DNA of 20,275 nucleotides from a virus, in the IMG/VR virus record IMGVR_UViG_3300045995_000947, positions 1 to 20,275 of that record; one strand, 5' to 3'. How positions within the stretch are numbered: position 1 is the first letter of the stretch; every line of letters starts with the position of its first letter. Of this stretch, positions 14,143-19,830 are shown in pieces. A program made the translations under genes and the position numbers. The notes under the pieces were generated by a model, which was not told where the DNA came from, searched no databases, and was given only the letters and a program-made list of their open reading frames with translations.

Positions 14143-14267
14143 CGGCAAACTGCTTTGATTGCAAGCATAATCTCTCTTGCACAAAATCGTTTCTTGATGA
14201 AAAGGGGAAACCATTAAGACCTGATGAGTGCGAAGAAAAAAAGAAAAAAGACGAAGAGGAAAAATGA
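14109..14267 (+). CDS. Small Cys-rich protein (52 residues)
   Basis: The chosen start is ATG at 14109; an earlier in-frame ATG at 14067 would add 14 residues. The 52-residue peptide has Cys at 4, 15, 18, 24 and 41, including the compact CFDCKHNLSC, and ends in a highly charged tail KKKKDEEEK. The C-x2-C-x5-C plus later Cys could bind zinc. It overlaps the end of the preceding coiled-coil gene by 34 bases and its TGA overlaps the lysozyme ATG (ATGATTG). The overlap on both sides and the ordered Cys spacing support a real gene; function unknown. Confidence 0.5.
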   Translation: MVSCTLLSINITANCFDCKHNLSCTKSFLDEKGKPLRPDECEEKKKKDEEEK

Positions 14268-14683
14268 TTGATAAAAAAAAACTGACACTGCAATTAATCC
14301 AGGAAGAGGATATTAAACTACTTCCATATAATGATGTTTATGGTAATCTGACTATTGGTATTGGCCGCAATCTGACTGAGGTAGGAATAACTGAAGATGA
14401 AGCATATTATTTGTGCAATAATGATATTGATTCTCATTATAAAGACTTACAGAAACGGCTGCCATATTTTAATTCATTGCCTGAGAATGTTCAATATGTA
14501 TTAACTGATATGTGCTTTAACCTGGGAATTGGCAATCTGTTAACCTTTCATAAAACTCTGAACCTTATAAAGGCCGGGGAATATAAATTAGCAGCAGACG
14601 AAATGCTGAAATCACTTTGGAGCAAGCAAGTAGGCCAGCGAGCAATTAATTTGTCAAATATGTTGAAATCAACTAATATTTAA
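14264..14683 (+). CDS. Endolysin, T4-type lysozyme (GH24 muramidase)
   Basis: A 139-residue endolysin that cuts the peptidoglycan glycan strand between MurNAc and GlcNAc. It aligns with T4 lysozyme: the catalytic Glu is E15 in QEEDIKLLPYND, the Asp is D24, and the Thr is T30 in GNLTIGIG. These match E11, D20 and T26 of T4, so the active site is intact. The later helix DMCFNLGIGNLLTFHKTLNLI matches the family's second lobe. It lacks a signal peptide or anchor, so it needs a holin to reach the wall. ATG at 14264 overlaps the preceding stop; an upstream in-frame ATG at 14228 would run far into the Cys-rich gene and is not used here. Confidence 0.93.
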   Translation: MIDKKKLTLQLIQEEDIKLLPYNDVYGNLTIGIGRNLTEVGITEDEAYYLCNNDIDSHYKDLQKRLPYFNSLPENVQYVLTDMCFNLGIGNLLTFHKTLNLIKAGEYKLAADEMLKSLWSKQVGQRAINLSNMLKSTNI

Positions 14684-14687
14684 AATT

Positions 14688-14885
14688 ATGGACATCTCAA
14701 TCGGTTATGTAATTATTGTAGTGCTTTTATTTGCACTTATGTTTTGGTTGGTAAGAGCTAAAGTTACTAATCCAAATACAAAAGAAATTCTTCAGGTGGT
14801 AATAGTTATTATCGCAATTCTTTTAATCCTTAATGTTTTAGGGATTATTGGACATCCTTTAAGACTTCATATCAACAACCCATGA
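14688..14885 (+). CDS. Two-helix membrane protein, holin candidate
   Basis: A 65-residue protein with two hydrophobic helices, at about residues 4-23 (SIGYVIIVVLLFALMFWLV) and 34-54 (ILQVVIVIIAILLILNVLGII), joined by a short polar turn with RAKVTNPNTK. Size and topology fit a class II holin, which forms holes that let the lysozyme out. It lies directly after the lysozyme and its stop overlaps the next membrane gene. Either this or the next gene may be the holin and the other an antiholin; the sequence does not say which. Confidence 0.6.
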   Translation: MDISIGYVIIVVLLFALMFWLVRAKVTNPNTKEILQVVIVIIAILLILNVLGIIGHPLRLHINNP

Positions 14886-15187
14886 ATTTCTATGTAGCTC
14901 TTTTATTCGGAATTGCGGTATATATTTTACTCCAATTGAATGGAGTATTTACGCTACCGGAGTTTAAATGGGGATTCTTTTTCAAAACAAACATTATTCC
15001 CACTGCTTTGAACCTGGTCCTGGGTTGTGCTTTGATTTTCATGCGAGCGGACTTGACGGGATTTTACCCGATTACATTCTTTTCATCATTTATGTTAGGT
15101 GTTTCCGGACAGGCAATACTTAAAAAACTGACTACGATGTTCGACAAAAATGTGGATACTGCTTTTGGATTAAAAAAGGAACCATGA
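14882..15187 (+). CDS. Multi-pass membrane protein, holin/antiholin candidate
   Basis: A 101-residue protein with three likely membrane helices, at about residues 3-20 (FYVALLFGIAVYILLQL), 37-54 (NIIPTALNLVLGCALIFM) and 62-80 (YPITFFSSFMLGVSGQAI), and a charged cytoplasmic tail (KKLTTMFDKNVDTAFGLKKEP). Small three-helix proteins between lysozyme and spanin genes are typical holins or antiholins. It starts by ATGA overlap and ends by ATGA overlap with the lipoprotein gene, so the four lysis genes are probably expressed as one unit. Confidence 0.62.
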   Translation: MNFYVALLFGIAVYILLQLNGVFTLPEFKWGFFFKTNIIPTALNLVLGCALIFMRADLTGFYPITFFSSFMLGVSGQAILKKLTTMFDKNVDTAFGLKKEP

Positions 15188-15639
15188 GAAATATAGTCTT
15201 ATTTATCATTTTAATGCTGTTTGCAGGGTGCGCTACGCAAAAGCGGTGTTACCAACTGTATCCTCCTCAAATCATAAGTGATAGCATTTATATTGAGAAA
15301 CTAAAGGAAATGCCGGTATATCTCCCCGGCGACACTGTTAATTTAATTGTACCTATCAAATGTCCTGATCAGGATGTGGCAGTTATGGAAAACTCAAAAC
15401 TAAAACAGGTAATCCGGATTCTGAACGGCAAATTATCAAGCATAACAGAAATAAAAAGCGATACGGTCAAGGTATTCGTGAAGGATATTAATCAGAAGGT
15501 AAAAGAGGTTATCATACCGCCGCCAGTGAAATACATTCCCCGGATTTACTTAATTGCTTTTTGGATGGACATAGGCCTATTGCTTGCGGTCGCATTATTC
15601 ATTGCATGGAAGATATTTAAGCCAAAAATAGGTATATAG
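15184..15639 (+). CDS. Lipoprotein with C-terminal membrane helix, candidate unimolecular spanin
   Basis: A 151-residue protein with a lipoprotein signal: MRNIVLFIILMLFAGC, with Cys16 in the lipobox LFAGC, so the N-terminus would be acylated. After a periplasmic stretch with Pro-rich (IIPPPVKYIP) and helical parts (about 66-105), it ends with a hydrophobic helix at about 124-143 (FWMDIGLLLAVALFIAWKIF) and basic residues. A lipid-anchored N-terminus plus an inner-membrane C-terminus in one protein is the plan of u-spanins (phage T1 gp11), which fuse the two membranes in the last step of lysis. Position right after the holin candidates agrees. Homology to known spanins is not visible; the call rests on topology and context. 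Confidence 0.6.
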   Translation: MRNIVLFIILMLFAGCATQKRCYQLYPPQIISDSIYIEKLKEMPVYLPGDTVNLIVPIKCPDQDVAVMENSKLKQVIRILNGKLSSITEIKSDTVKVFVKDINQKVKEVIIPPPVKYIPRIYLIAFWMDIGLLLAVALFIAWKIFKPKIGI

Positions 15640-15707
15640 GCGGTAAGATAGCGAAATTCCGGTAGGGGAGAAGTTGTTTAGGCAAGTAAATAAGATGGTT
15701 TCTATTT

Positions 15708-16175
15708 TTATTCAGCTTTACTCAGCTCCTGAATGTTTATGAGTAGATTATAATTATTAAACTCTCTGCTTGGTTGGGTTATTTCTTCTACACTTGCTTC
15801 CCATTTTTTACCGTTCATTAGGTCAATAAAGATCCTGTCATTCCAATCTTGATTCGGCAGCCATCCGAGCATTTTTCCAGTTTTCATGCAGACTTTTGTG
15901 GCTGTCTTGTCATATTTATTCTCAGGATCTGGAACTAATAACACCTCTGTTCCACGTTTTAGTTTCTTTTCATTCATTAATATTGTTTCCTCACAACCAT
16001 TATGTCTGACTCCTGAAAGAGTGGTTTGGAAGGAATCATTGATCCGTATATTATAAGATGGATCAAAATTTTTATTCCATTTTCTGTAAAATTCCTTCCC
16101 TTTTTGTCTTGTAATTATTGACATGATGATATAAATAACGATCATGCCAGCTATAATGATAAGAAATGTTTTCAT
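15708..16175 (-). CDS. Membrane-anchored HIRAN-domain protein
   Basis: From the chosen ATG (complement of 16173-16175) the protein has 155 residues: an N-terminal membrane helix (about 3-21, TFLIIIAGMIVIYIIMSII), a basic linker, and a HIRAN-type domain at about 50-132. The domain shows LSGVRHNG, then GTEVLLVPDPENKYDKTATKV, then GKMLGWLP, which is the hallmark 'PxNxYDxxA...G' order. HIRAN domains in helicases such as HLTF bind DNA 3' ends, and they also occur alone in bacteria. An upstream in-frame ATG at 16199 would overlap the lipoprotein gene by 16 bases; the ATG used leaves a normal 8-base gap. It is the last of three reverse-strand genes, probably accessory. Membrane-tethering of this domain is unusual. 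Confidence 0.75.
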   Translation of the reverse strand: MKTFLIIIAGMIVIYIIMSIITRQKGKEFYRKWNKNFDPSYNIRINDSFQTTLSGVRHNGCEETILMNEKKLKRGTEVLLVPDPENKYDKTATKVCMKTGKMLGWLPNQDWNDRIFIDLMNGKKWEASVEEITQPSREFNNYNLLINIQELSKAE

Positions 16176-16183
16176 AATTTGAC

Positions 16184-16414
16184 TTATTGCATCGTACATG
16201 ATGCATTTTTAGTTGTATTTCCGCTTGTAGATCCTCGCTCAAAGGCTTTGATTTCAGATAGGCTTTTATCGCATATTGTTTCATGCCCTGATGTGGTAGA
16301 AGTAGCTCCGGGTGAATATGTTGTTCTGGATACATAGCAGTCCCAACAGAACTTTGCATCTTTTTCGCAGGAGAATAATGCAATTAGTATAAGGGCAAAT
16401 AATATTTTTTTCAT
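16184..16414 (-). CDS. Small lipoprotein, probable moron
   Basis: A 76-residue protein with a clean lipoprotein signal: MKKILFALILIALFSC, Cys16 in the lipobox, followed by the acidic EKD. An acidic stretch just after the Cys is typical of Bacteroidetes lipoproteins exported to the cell surface. The mature part is short, with Cys residues (FCWDC and later CDKS, SCTM) that could form disulfides, and is rich in Ser/Thr. Function unknown; a small surface lipoprotein encoded against the phage's late genes could alter the receptor surface during lysogeny. The start lies 7 bases from the upstream gene's stop, suggesting an operon of three. Confidence 0.7.
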   Translation of the reverse strand: MKKILFALILIALFSCEKDAKFCWDCYVSRTTYSPGATSTTSGHETICDKSLSEIKAFERGSTSGNTTKNASCTMQ

Positions 16415-16421
16415 GAGAAGA

Positions 16422-16838
16422 TTATTTCATTAAGTATTCTTTATTGCCAAATATCGAGTCGGCAATTTTTGACATTTCATTCCAGGCTTCTAGGATCGGA
16501 CTGCCTTTCATACCACTATATTGGATATCATACCATTCTGAGGGCGAATTAATTGCCGTACTATATTGACCTCTCATGGTTATTTTCCGATCAGCGATAA
16601 GGAAGGTAAATTTTACAGTTCCTCGCTTATAAGATTTCCCTGTAGTTGTTATGGTACCCATACCAGGATCTGAGCTTAATATTCCATAACCATTCTCAAA
16701 AAGAAGGGTATTTATTTGTTTTAAATATTCAGTTTGAGTAGCAGATCCGGCAATCAGGATCGTATTTGCTTTCTTCGGAATCTGCGCTCCAGCGAGCATT
16801 GATATCAGGATTAAAGAAGTAAGAAAAGCGGTTTTCAT
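16422..16838 (-). CDS. Secreted protein of unknown function, probable moron
   Basis: From ATG at the complement of 16836-16838 the protein has 138 residues. It starts with a signal peptide (MKTAFLTSLILISMLAGAQ) ending near AGA-Q, a typical signal peptidase I site. The mature domain of about 120 residues alternates helix and strands (TEYLKQINTLLFENGYGIL, then GTVKFTFLIADRKITMRGQY), a plan seen in many short Bacteroidetes secreted proteins of unknown role. An upstream ATG at 16862 would put eight residues before the signal and is less likely. It is first in the reverse-strand set, so its promoter should lie in 16839-17000, but I found no convincing one on this strand. Confidence 0.7.
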   Translation of the reverse strand: MKTAFLTSLILISMLAGAQIPKKANTILIAGSATQTEYLKQINTLLFENGYGILSSDPGMGTITTTGKSYKRGTVKFTFLIADRKITMRGQYSTAINSPSEWYDIQYSGMKGSPILEAWNEMSKIADSIFGNKEYLMK

Positions 16839-16956
16839 TGCAGTAATTTTAAATAATAACATAAAAATAAATTATTCCGGTGACATTAAAATGCTGAAAA
16901 CCATAAAATAATATTTAGAATGTGTATAAATTACGGATAAGGGATATTTTTTAAGA

Positions 16957-16996
16957 TTTTTGATGAAATTTATTCAAAAAGAAAGTTATAGATTTG
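16957..16996 (+). promoter_or_regulatory. Bacteroidetes-type promoter candidate
   Basis: TAGATTTG at 16989-16996 fits the -7 element TAnnTTTG of Bacteroidetes promoters. A TTTTTG at 16957-16962 is the nearest -33-like element, but the spacing of 26 bases is longer than the usual 19-21, which weakens the call. Transcription would start near 17003 and enter the inverted repeats described next. Confidence 0.35.
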
Positions 16997-17040
16997 CGAA
17001 GGCTTGTTTTCCTATAATTAATAGTTAGTAAAACATCAAG

Positions 17041-17064
17041 AGTCAATAAAACAAAATATTGACT
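17041..17064. repeat. 8-bp inverted repeat, operator or RNA hairpin candidate
   Basis: AGTCAATA at 17041-17048 is mirrored by TATTGACT at 17057-17064 around an 8-base A-rich centre. Each arm is flanked by CAAG or its complement (CAAG at 17037-17040, TTG after 17064), so an imperfect longer dyad exists. It could bind a phage regulator upstream of the early genes, or form the first of two tandem hairpins in a leader RNA. Confidence 0.4.
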
Positions 17065-17068
17065 TGGT

Positions 17069-17106
17069 AAGGAACAAGCCTAAAAGGGTATTTGTTCCTT
17101 TTTTAT
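17069..17106 (+). terminator. Intrinsic terminator or attenuator ahead of the early genes
   Basis: AAGGAACAA at 17069-17077 pairs perfectly with TTGTTCCTT at 17092-17100, with an inner CCT/AGG pair in the loop. Six T residues span 17099-17104. The hairpin works in the plus direction. No plus-strand gene ends nearby; the last one stops at 15639, so it must act on a transcript begun in the control region or on readthrough. This makes a short RNA or an attenuated leader likely. Confidence 0.65.
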
Positions 17107-17173
17107 TTAACAAAATTTAACACCGAGAAGTAGAATTTATTATAAATAATTGAATTGAAAAGGGGTAAATTTT

Positions 17174-17209
17174 ATGAAGTCAATGTCAGAAATCTACCAC
17201 AATGAATAA
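17174..17209 (+). CDS. 11-codon leader ORF overlapping the next gene's start (MKSMSEIYHNE)
   Basis: ATG at 17174 follows AGGGG (17161-17165) at Shine-Dalgarno distance. The frame ends in TAA at 17207-17209, overlapping the start of the next gene at 17202 in another frame. It could be a leader peptide coupling or limiting translation. At this size chance is also possible. Confidence 0.25.
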   Translation: MKSMSEIYHNE

Positions 17210-17657
17210 GATAGTCTTAAATAAGCCTATGTTGCTGAATAAGTGTTATATCGTTTATTTAGACAACGAGAACAAGTTTTCATTTACGAGTAAACGTGAA
17301 GCTAACTATTTCATAAATGAATTTTATAGATTATATTATTTGGCTGACAAGGATTTTGAGTTTAAATACAATATATCTAATTCGATAGATTTCATCAATA
17401 ACAGACTCATATGGGTCAGCTCACATGAGGGATCTCAAAATCACGACACAATTCTTTTCCATAGTATCATCAACTGTATTGATGAACTATTGACTGCATT
17501 CAGTCTGATGCAAAAGAAAGCTGTTTCACGAAATGATGCTATCACCCGGAGAAGGTGCTGTTTAAGATCTAATGTCATCGGCATCTACAAAGATAATATT
17601 TTAAGAATTGGTATTAAACCCAAAGAAGTTCAATTACAAATCAGAAAAGCGAGATAA
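17202..17657 (+). CDS. Hypothetical early protein (151 residues)
   Basis: I do not recognise this protein. It is soluble by appearance, with an N-terminal beta segment (CYIVYLDNENKFSFTSK), a helix rich in aromatics (EANYFINEFYRLYYLADKDF), a second long helix (ILFHSIINCIDELLTAFSLMQ) and a basic C-terminus with RNDAITRRRCCLRS. The basic end could touch nucleic acid. It is the first gene after the control region and so probably among the first expressed. It ends one base before the next gene's ATG. Confidence 0.6.
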   Translation: MNKIVLNKPMLLNKCYIVYLDNENKFSFTSKREANYFINEFYRLYYLADKDFEFKYNISNSIDFINNRLIWVSSHEGSQNHDTILFHSIINCIDELLTAFSLMQKKAVSRNDAITRRRCCLRSNVIGIYKDNILRIGIKPKEVQLQIRKAR

Positions 17658-17658
17658 G

Positions 17659-17916
17659 ATGAAAAAAGATAAAAAACCGGCAGGAATAGGCAAGCAGTGG
17701 AAAGATGGGGGCTTTGAAAAAGCATATCGTTCTCTACCATACAAGATGATAAAGGATGCCAGGAAGGAGATATGCCGGATCTGTTATTGGCGAGATAACA
17801 GGTTTATGCATATGCTCAGGGGTAGATTTCCTTTCCGTATTTATGAGATTGAACAGATTGAAAAATTCTTTGAATCACATAATTTTAATGCCTGGACAGG
17901 CGAAAATCTAAACTAA
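17659..17916 (+). CDS. Small putative helix-turn-helix protein (85 residues)
   Basis: The start is ATG at 17659, right after the previous stop; a longer frame from 17608 would run into the previous gene. The protein is basic. Residues about 36-75 (ICRICYWRDNRFMHMLRG, then RFPFRIYEIEQIEKFFESH) have the pattern of the short HTH regulators frequent in Bacteroidetes phages, where 'W-x-x-x-x-F-x-x-x-L-x-G' is followed by 'E-x-x-x-I-x-x-x-F'. A role in controlling early genes is inferred. Residues 1-35 are lysine- and glycine-rich without a clear motif. Confidence 0.55.
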   Translation: MKKDKKPAGIGKQWKDGGFEKAYRSLPYKMIKDARKEICRICYWRDNRFMHMLRGRFPFRIYEIEQIEKFFESHNFNAWTGENLN

Positions 17917-17922
17917 ACTATT

Positions 17923-18120
17923 ATGCCAAACCAAAGAGAACATTTAGAAATAGCCTTTAAAAATCTCTATTCTGAGATAACCAGGCTACGCCGTAACAAT
18001 CTACGGATGAGATTGTACATGGAAATACTTGCTTCAACTCCCAGATGTAAAACTGCTGAAAAGATCAGGGATACCTATGGGGAAGAAATTTTCAGTGAAT
18101 CACTTATACATCTAAACTAA
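17923..18120 (+). CDS. Small hypothetical helical protein (65 residues)
   Basis: A 65-residue protein that appears wholly helical, with heptad-like spacing over about residues 5-37 (HLEIAFKNLYSEITRLRRNN). It is rich in Arg and Leu and ends EIFSESLIHLN. There is no known motif. It lies 6 bases after the HTH-type gene and 5 bases before the next regulator-like gene, which supports expression as part of the early operon. It could be a dimerising partner or antirepressor, but nothing shows that directly. Confidence 0.55.
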   Translation: MPNQREHLEIAFKNLYSEITRLRRNNLRMRLYMEILASTPRCKTAEKIRDTYGEEIFSESLIHLN

Positions 18121-18125
18121 TTTGT

Positions 18126-18710
18126 ATGCCAACTATTGACAAAAAAGCTATTTCAGAAGCCCTCCGGGAGGCTATGAATAAAGAAGATCTGCACACCAGG
18201 CAGGCGGCATCATTCCTGAATCTTAATCCGTGCTATGTAAGCAGGGTGCTAAACCCAAAGCATTGGGATTCCATGAGTAAAACTGCCCGGGAAAGATTGC
18301 AGGAATGGTTTGAATCCAGAGAACCGATTAAAGACTTCAAGATTCCTGAAGGTGAAGAGATATGGAAGCCAAAGGAGAAGGCACCTTCAGCAGTAGAAAT
18401 TACTCTTAAAAAATCTGATTCAGGAATAGTATCAATAGCTGATGTTAAGAAATCGAAGAGGAAAGAGAAACCTATTTATGGAGGCATCGCAGCTAATTTA
18501 GATAAAATGATTACCGGCAACCAGAGAACAGAAAAAGCCTTAACTGTAAAAATTAATGCTTCTCCAGCTCCGAATATTGAATCAATGAAAAAGGAAGTCG
18601 AGTATGAGCTCAAAGAAACCGAACCTTACCACATTCCGATTATCCTCGACCTGAAGATCAATATCGAAGTTCAGCTTTTTGGCAAAACTCTTAATATTCC
18701 ACTTTCATGA
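18126..18710 (+). CDS. Putative DNA-binding protein with N-terminal HTH
   Basis: A 194-residue protein. Residues about 8-65 form a helix-turn-helix of the XRE-like kind (LHTRQAASFLNL as the positioning pair, NPCYVSRVLNPKHW as recognition helix, then ARERLQEWFES). About 68-135 are a charged, Lys/Pro-rich linker (KPKEKAPSAVEITLKKSD). The last 45 residues form beta strands (YHIPIILDLKINIEVQLFG). HTH proteins with a separate beta C-terminus in early operons act as regulators or replication accessories. Its stop overlaps the next ATG (ATGA). The exact family is not recognised. Confidence 0.65.
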   Translation: MPTIDKKAISEALREAMNKEDLHTRQAASFLNLNPCYVSRVLNPKHWDSMSKTARERLQEWFESREPIKDFKIPEGEEIWKPKEKAPSAVEITLKKSDSGIVSIADVKKSKRKEKPIYGGIAANLDKMITGNQRTEKALTVKINASPAPNIESMKKEVEYELKETEPYHIPIILDLKINIEVQLFGKTLNIPLS

Positions 18711-19009
18711 CAGCCAAACAGCTCGATATATTCTACAATACCACTCATATGACTCCAGAGGAGTTAAAGAGGCGCAAGGAGATAGCAGGGAAGCAGGGAA
18801 AGCAGATATTCAGTTTCTTCAGTGATAATCCTGAAGGCTATTTTACTCCTTTTGAGGTACAGATCTATGCCAACATGCAGGGAGCTCCCATAACATCTAT
18901 CAGAAGAGCCATGCATACTCTCACCAATGCAGGATACCTGGTTAAGACGGACCGGATGAAAGAGGGTGAGTTAGGAGCTTCAAATCACTCTTGGAAACTC
19001 CTGAGATGA
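18707..19009 (+). CDS. Winged-helix-like small protein (100 residues)
   Basis: A 100-residue protein whose C-terminal 65 residues look like a winged helix: GYFTPFEVQIYANMQ as the first helices, PITSIRRAMHTLTNAGYLVK as recognition helix, and a wing with GELGASNHSWKLL. This kind of 'mixed start, then wHTH' protein is common in Bacteroidetes phages just before the DUF4373-type replication gene. It may help load the initiator or regulate the replication operon. It starts by overlap with the previous stop and its TGA overlaps the next ATG. Confidence 0.65.
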   Translation: MTAKQLDIFYNTTHMTPEELKRRKEIAGKQGKQIFSFFSDNPEGYFTPFEVQIYANMQGAPITSIRRAMHTLTNAGYLVKTDRMKEGELGASNHSWKLLR

Positions 19010-19830
19010 TGGGAACAGGAAAATCAGTTGAGTACTTTCCACATGACTGCAATGCAAAGGATGATCCGAAGATCATGCTTATGATGGCGCAAATGGGACT
19101 TGAATCATATGGCATATACTGGGTGCTTATTGAATATCTCAGAGATCAGCCTGGCTATAAGTCTCCAATTTGTTTACTCGATCCACTCTCCAGGAGATAT
19201 GGATCATCAAAGGAAAAATTTGAGGCTGTTGTAACAAAGTTTGACCTTTTTGAAATTGATGATCAGTATTTCATCTCTCCAAGTCTTATAAGGCGCATGG
19301 AACCAATGGAGAAGAAGCGGGAGCAACAAAAATTAAATATTGCAAAAAGGTGGAATAAACATACCAATGAACTACCACGGTATAACGATGGTATTACCGA
19401 TGTAATACAAAGTAGAGTAAAGGAGAGTAAAGAAGAGAAGAGTAAAGTAAAGAAAAATAGAGTAAAGGAGAAAGAAGAAGTGAGCATTGACATGCTCATA
19501 ATTCCCTCCTCTGATTTTCTTCCTGTTTGGAATAAATGGATTGATTTTAAGAATAAGATCAAAAAGCCGTACAAAACTCAGGAAGGTATGCAGGAGCAGT
19601 TTAATCATCTTCTCCATTTGAGTAATAATACTCCTGAGATGGCTATGGCAATAGTCAATCAGAGTATAGGTAGGGAATGGGAAGGATTGTTTCCTCTTAA
19701 AAAATCTGAATCATTTAACCAAGTACCTGGTGAAGATCCCATTCAGAAAGATATCAGGCTTACCCGCGAAGCCAGAGCTGCACGACTTGCTGCCGAATCT
19801 GCATTAAAAAATCAAACTAATGGAAATTAG
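19006..19830 (+). CDS. Lin1244/DUF4373-type replication-initiator-like protein
   Basis: From ATG at 19006 (overlapping the previous stop) the protein has 274 residues; a TTG frame start at 18991 is less likely. The N-terminal domain, about 8-100, is the DUF4373 / Lin1244-type: EYFPHDCNAKDDPKIMLMM, GLESYGIYWVLIEYLRD, then PLSRRYGSS. A low-complexity basic linker follows at about 136-160 (KESKEEKSKVKKNRVKEKEE), encoded by short DNA repeats. The C-terminal part, about 165-250, is helical with a DnaD/DnaB-loader-like look (FLPVWNKWIDFKNKIKKPYKT). Such two-domain proteins usually initiate phage replication at an origin, often inside their own gene. Role is inferred from domain type and position. 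Confidence 0.72.
   Translation: MMGTGKSVEYFPHDCNAKDDPKIMLMMAQMGLESYGIYWVLIEYLRDQPGYKSPICLLDPLSRRYGSSKEKFEAVVTKFDLFEIDDQYFISPSLIRRMEPMEKKREQQKLNIAKRWNKHTNELPRYNDGITDVIQSRVKESKEEKSKVKKNRVKEKEEVSIDMLIIPSSDFLPVWNKWIDFKNKIKKPYKTQEGMQEQFNHLLHLSNNTPEMAMAIVNQSIGREWEGLFPLKKSESFNQVPGEDPIQKDIRLTREARAARLAAESALKNQTNGN
19414..19467 (+). repeat. Four AGAGTAAAG repeats inside the replication gene, iteron candidates
   Basis: The 9-mer AGAGTAAAG occurs at 19414, 19424, 19439 and 19459. Starts are 10, 15 and 20 bases apart, and the copies lie in two reading frames (encoding RVK or SK). The repeat is therefore held at DNA level and not only as a protein motif. It lies in the linker region of the initiator-type gene, where lambda-like phages keep their origin iterons. 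The purine-rich low complexity could also arise by slippage. Confidence 0.45.

Larger units (their letters stand above)
16839..17201. other. Gene-free control region between reverse-strand and early genes
   Basis: This 363-base AT-rich stretch separates divergent gene sets. On the plus strand it holds a TAnnTTTG-type promoter candidate near 16989, an 8-bp inverted repeat at 17041-17064, a terminator-like hairpin at 17069-17106, and an 11-codon leader ORF from 17174. I see no tRNA and no coding frame of useful length. It probably carries the promoters for both gene sets. Confidence 0.7.

Noticed and set aside
15640-15707. Bidirectional terminator between the converging spanin and HIRAN genes
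   Set aside because: The 68-base gap would be a natural place for one, but no convincing stem followed by a T-run is visible on either strand.
16839-17201. tRNA gene or phage attachment site in the control region
   Set aside because: No cloverleaf, CCA end or direct repeat pair could be found, and no integrase is nearby.
19414-19467. CRISPR-like array
   Set aside because: Repeats of 9 bases with 1-11 base gaps are far too short and irregular for a CRISPR array.
19263-19617. Reverse-strand ORFs opposite the initiator gene
   Set aside because: Their Phe/Leu/Ser runs are the reverse reading of the purine-rich repeat linker.
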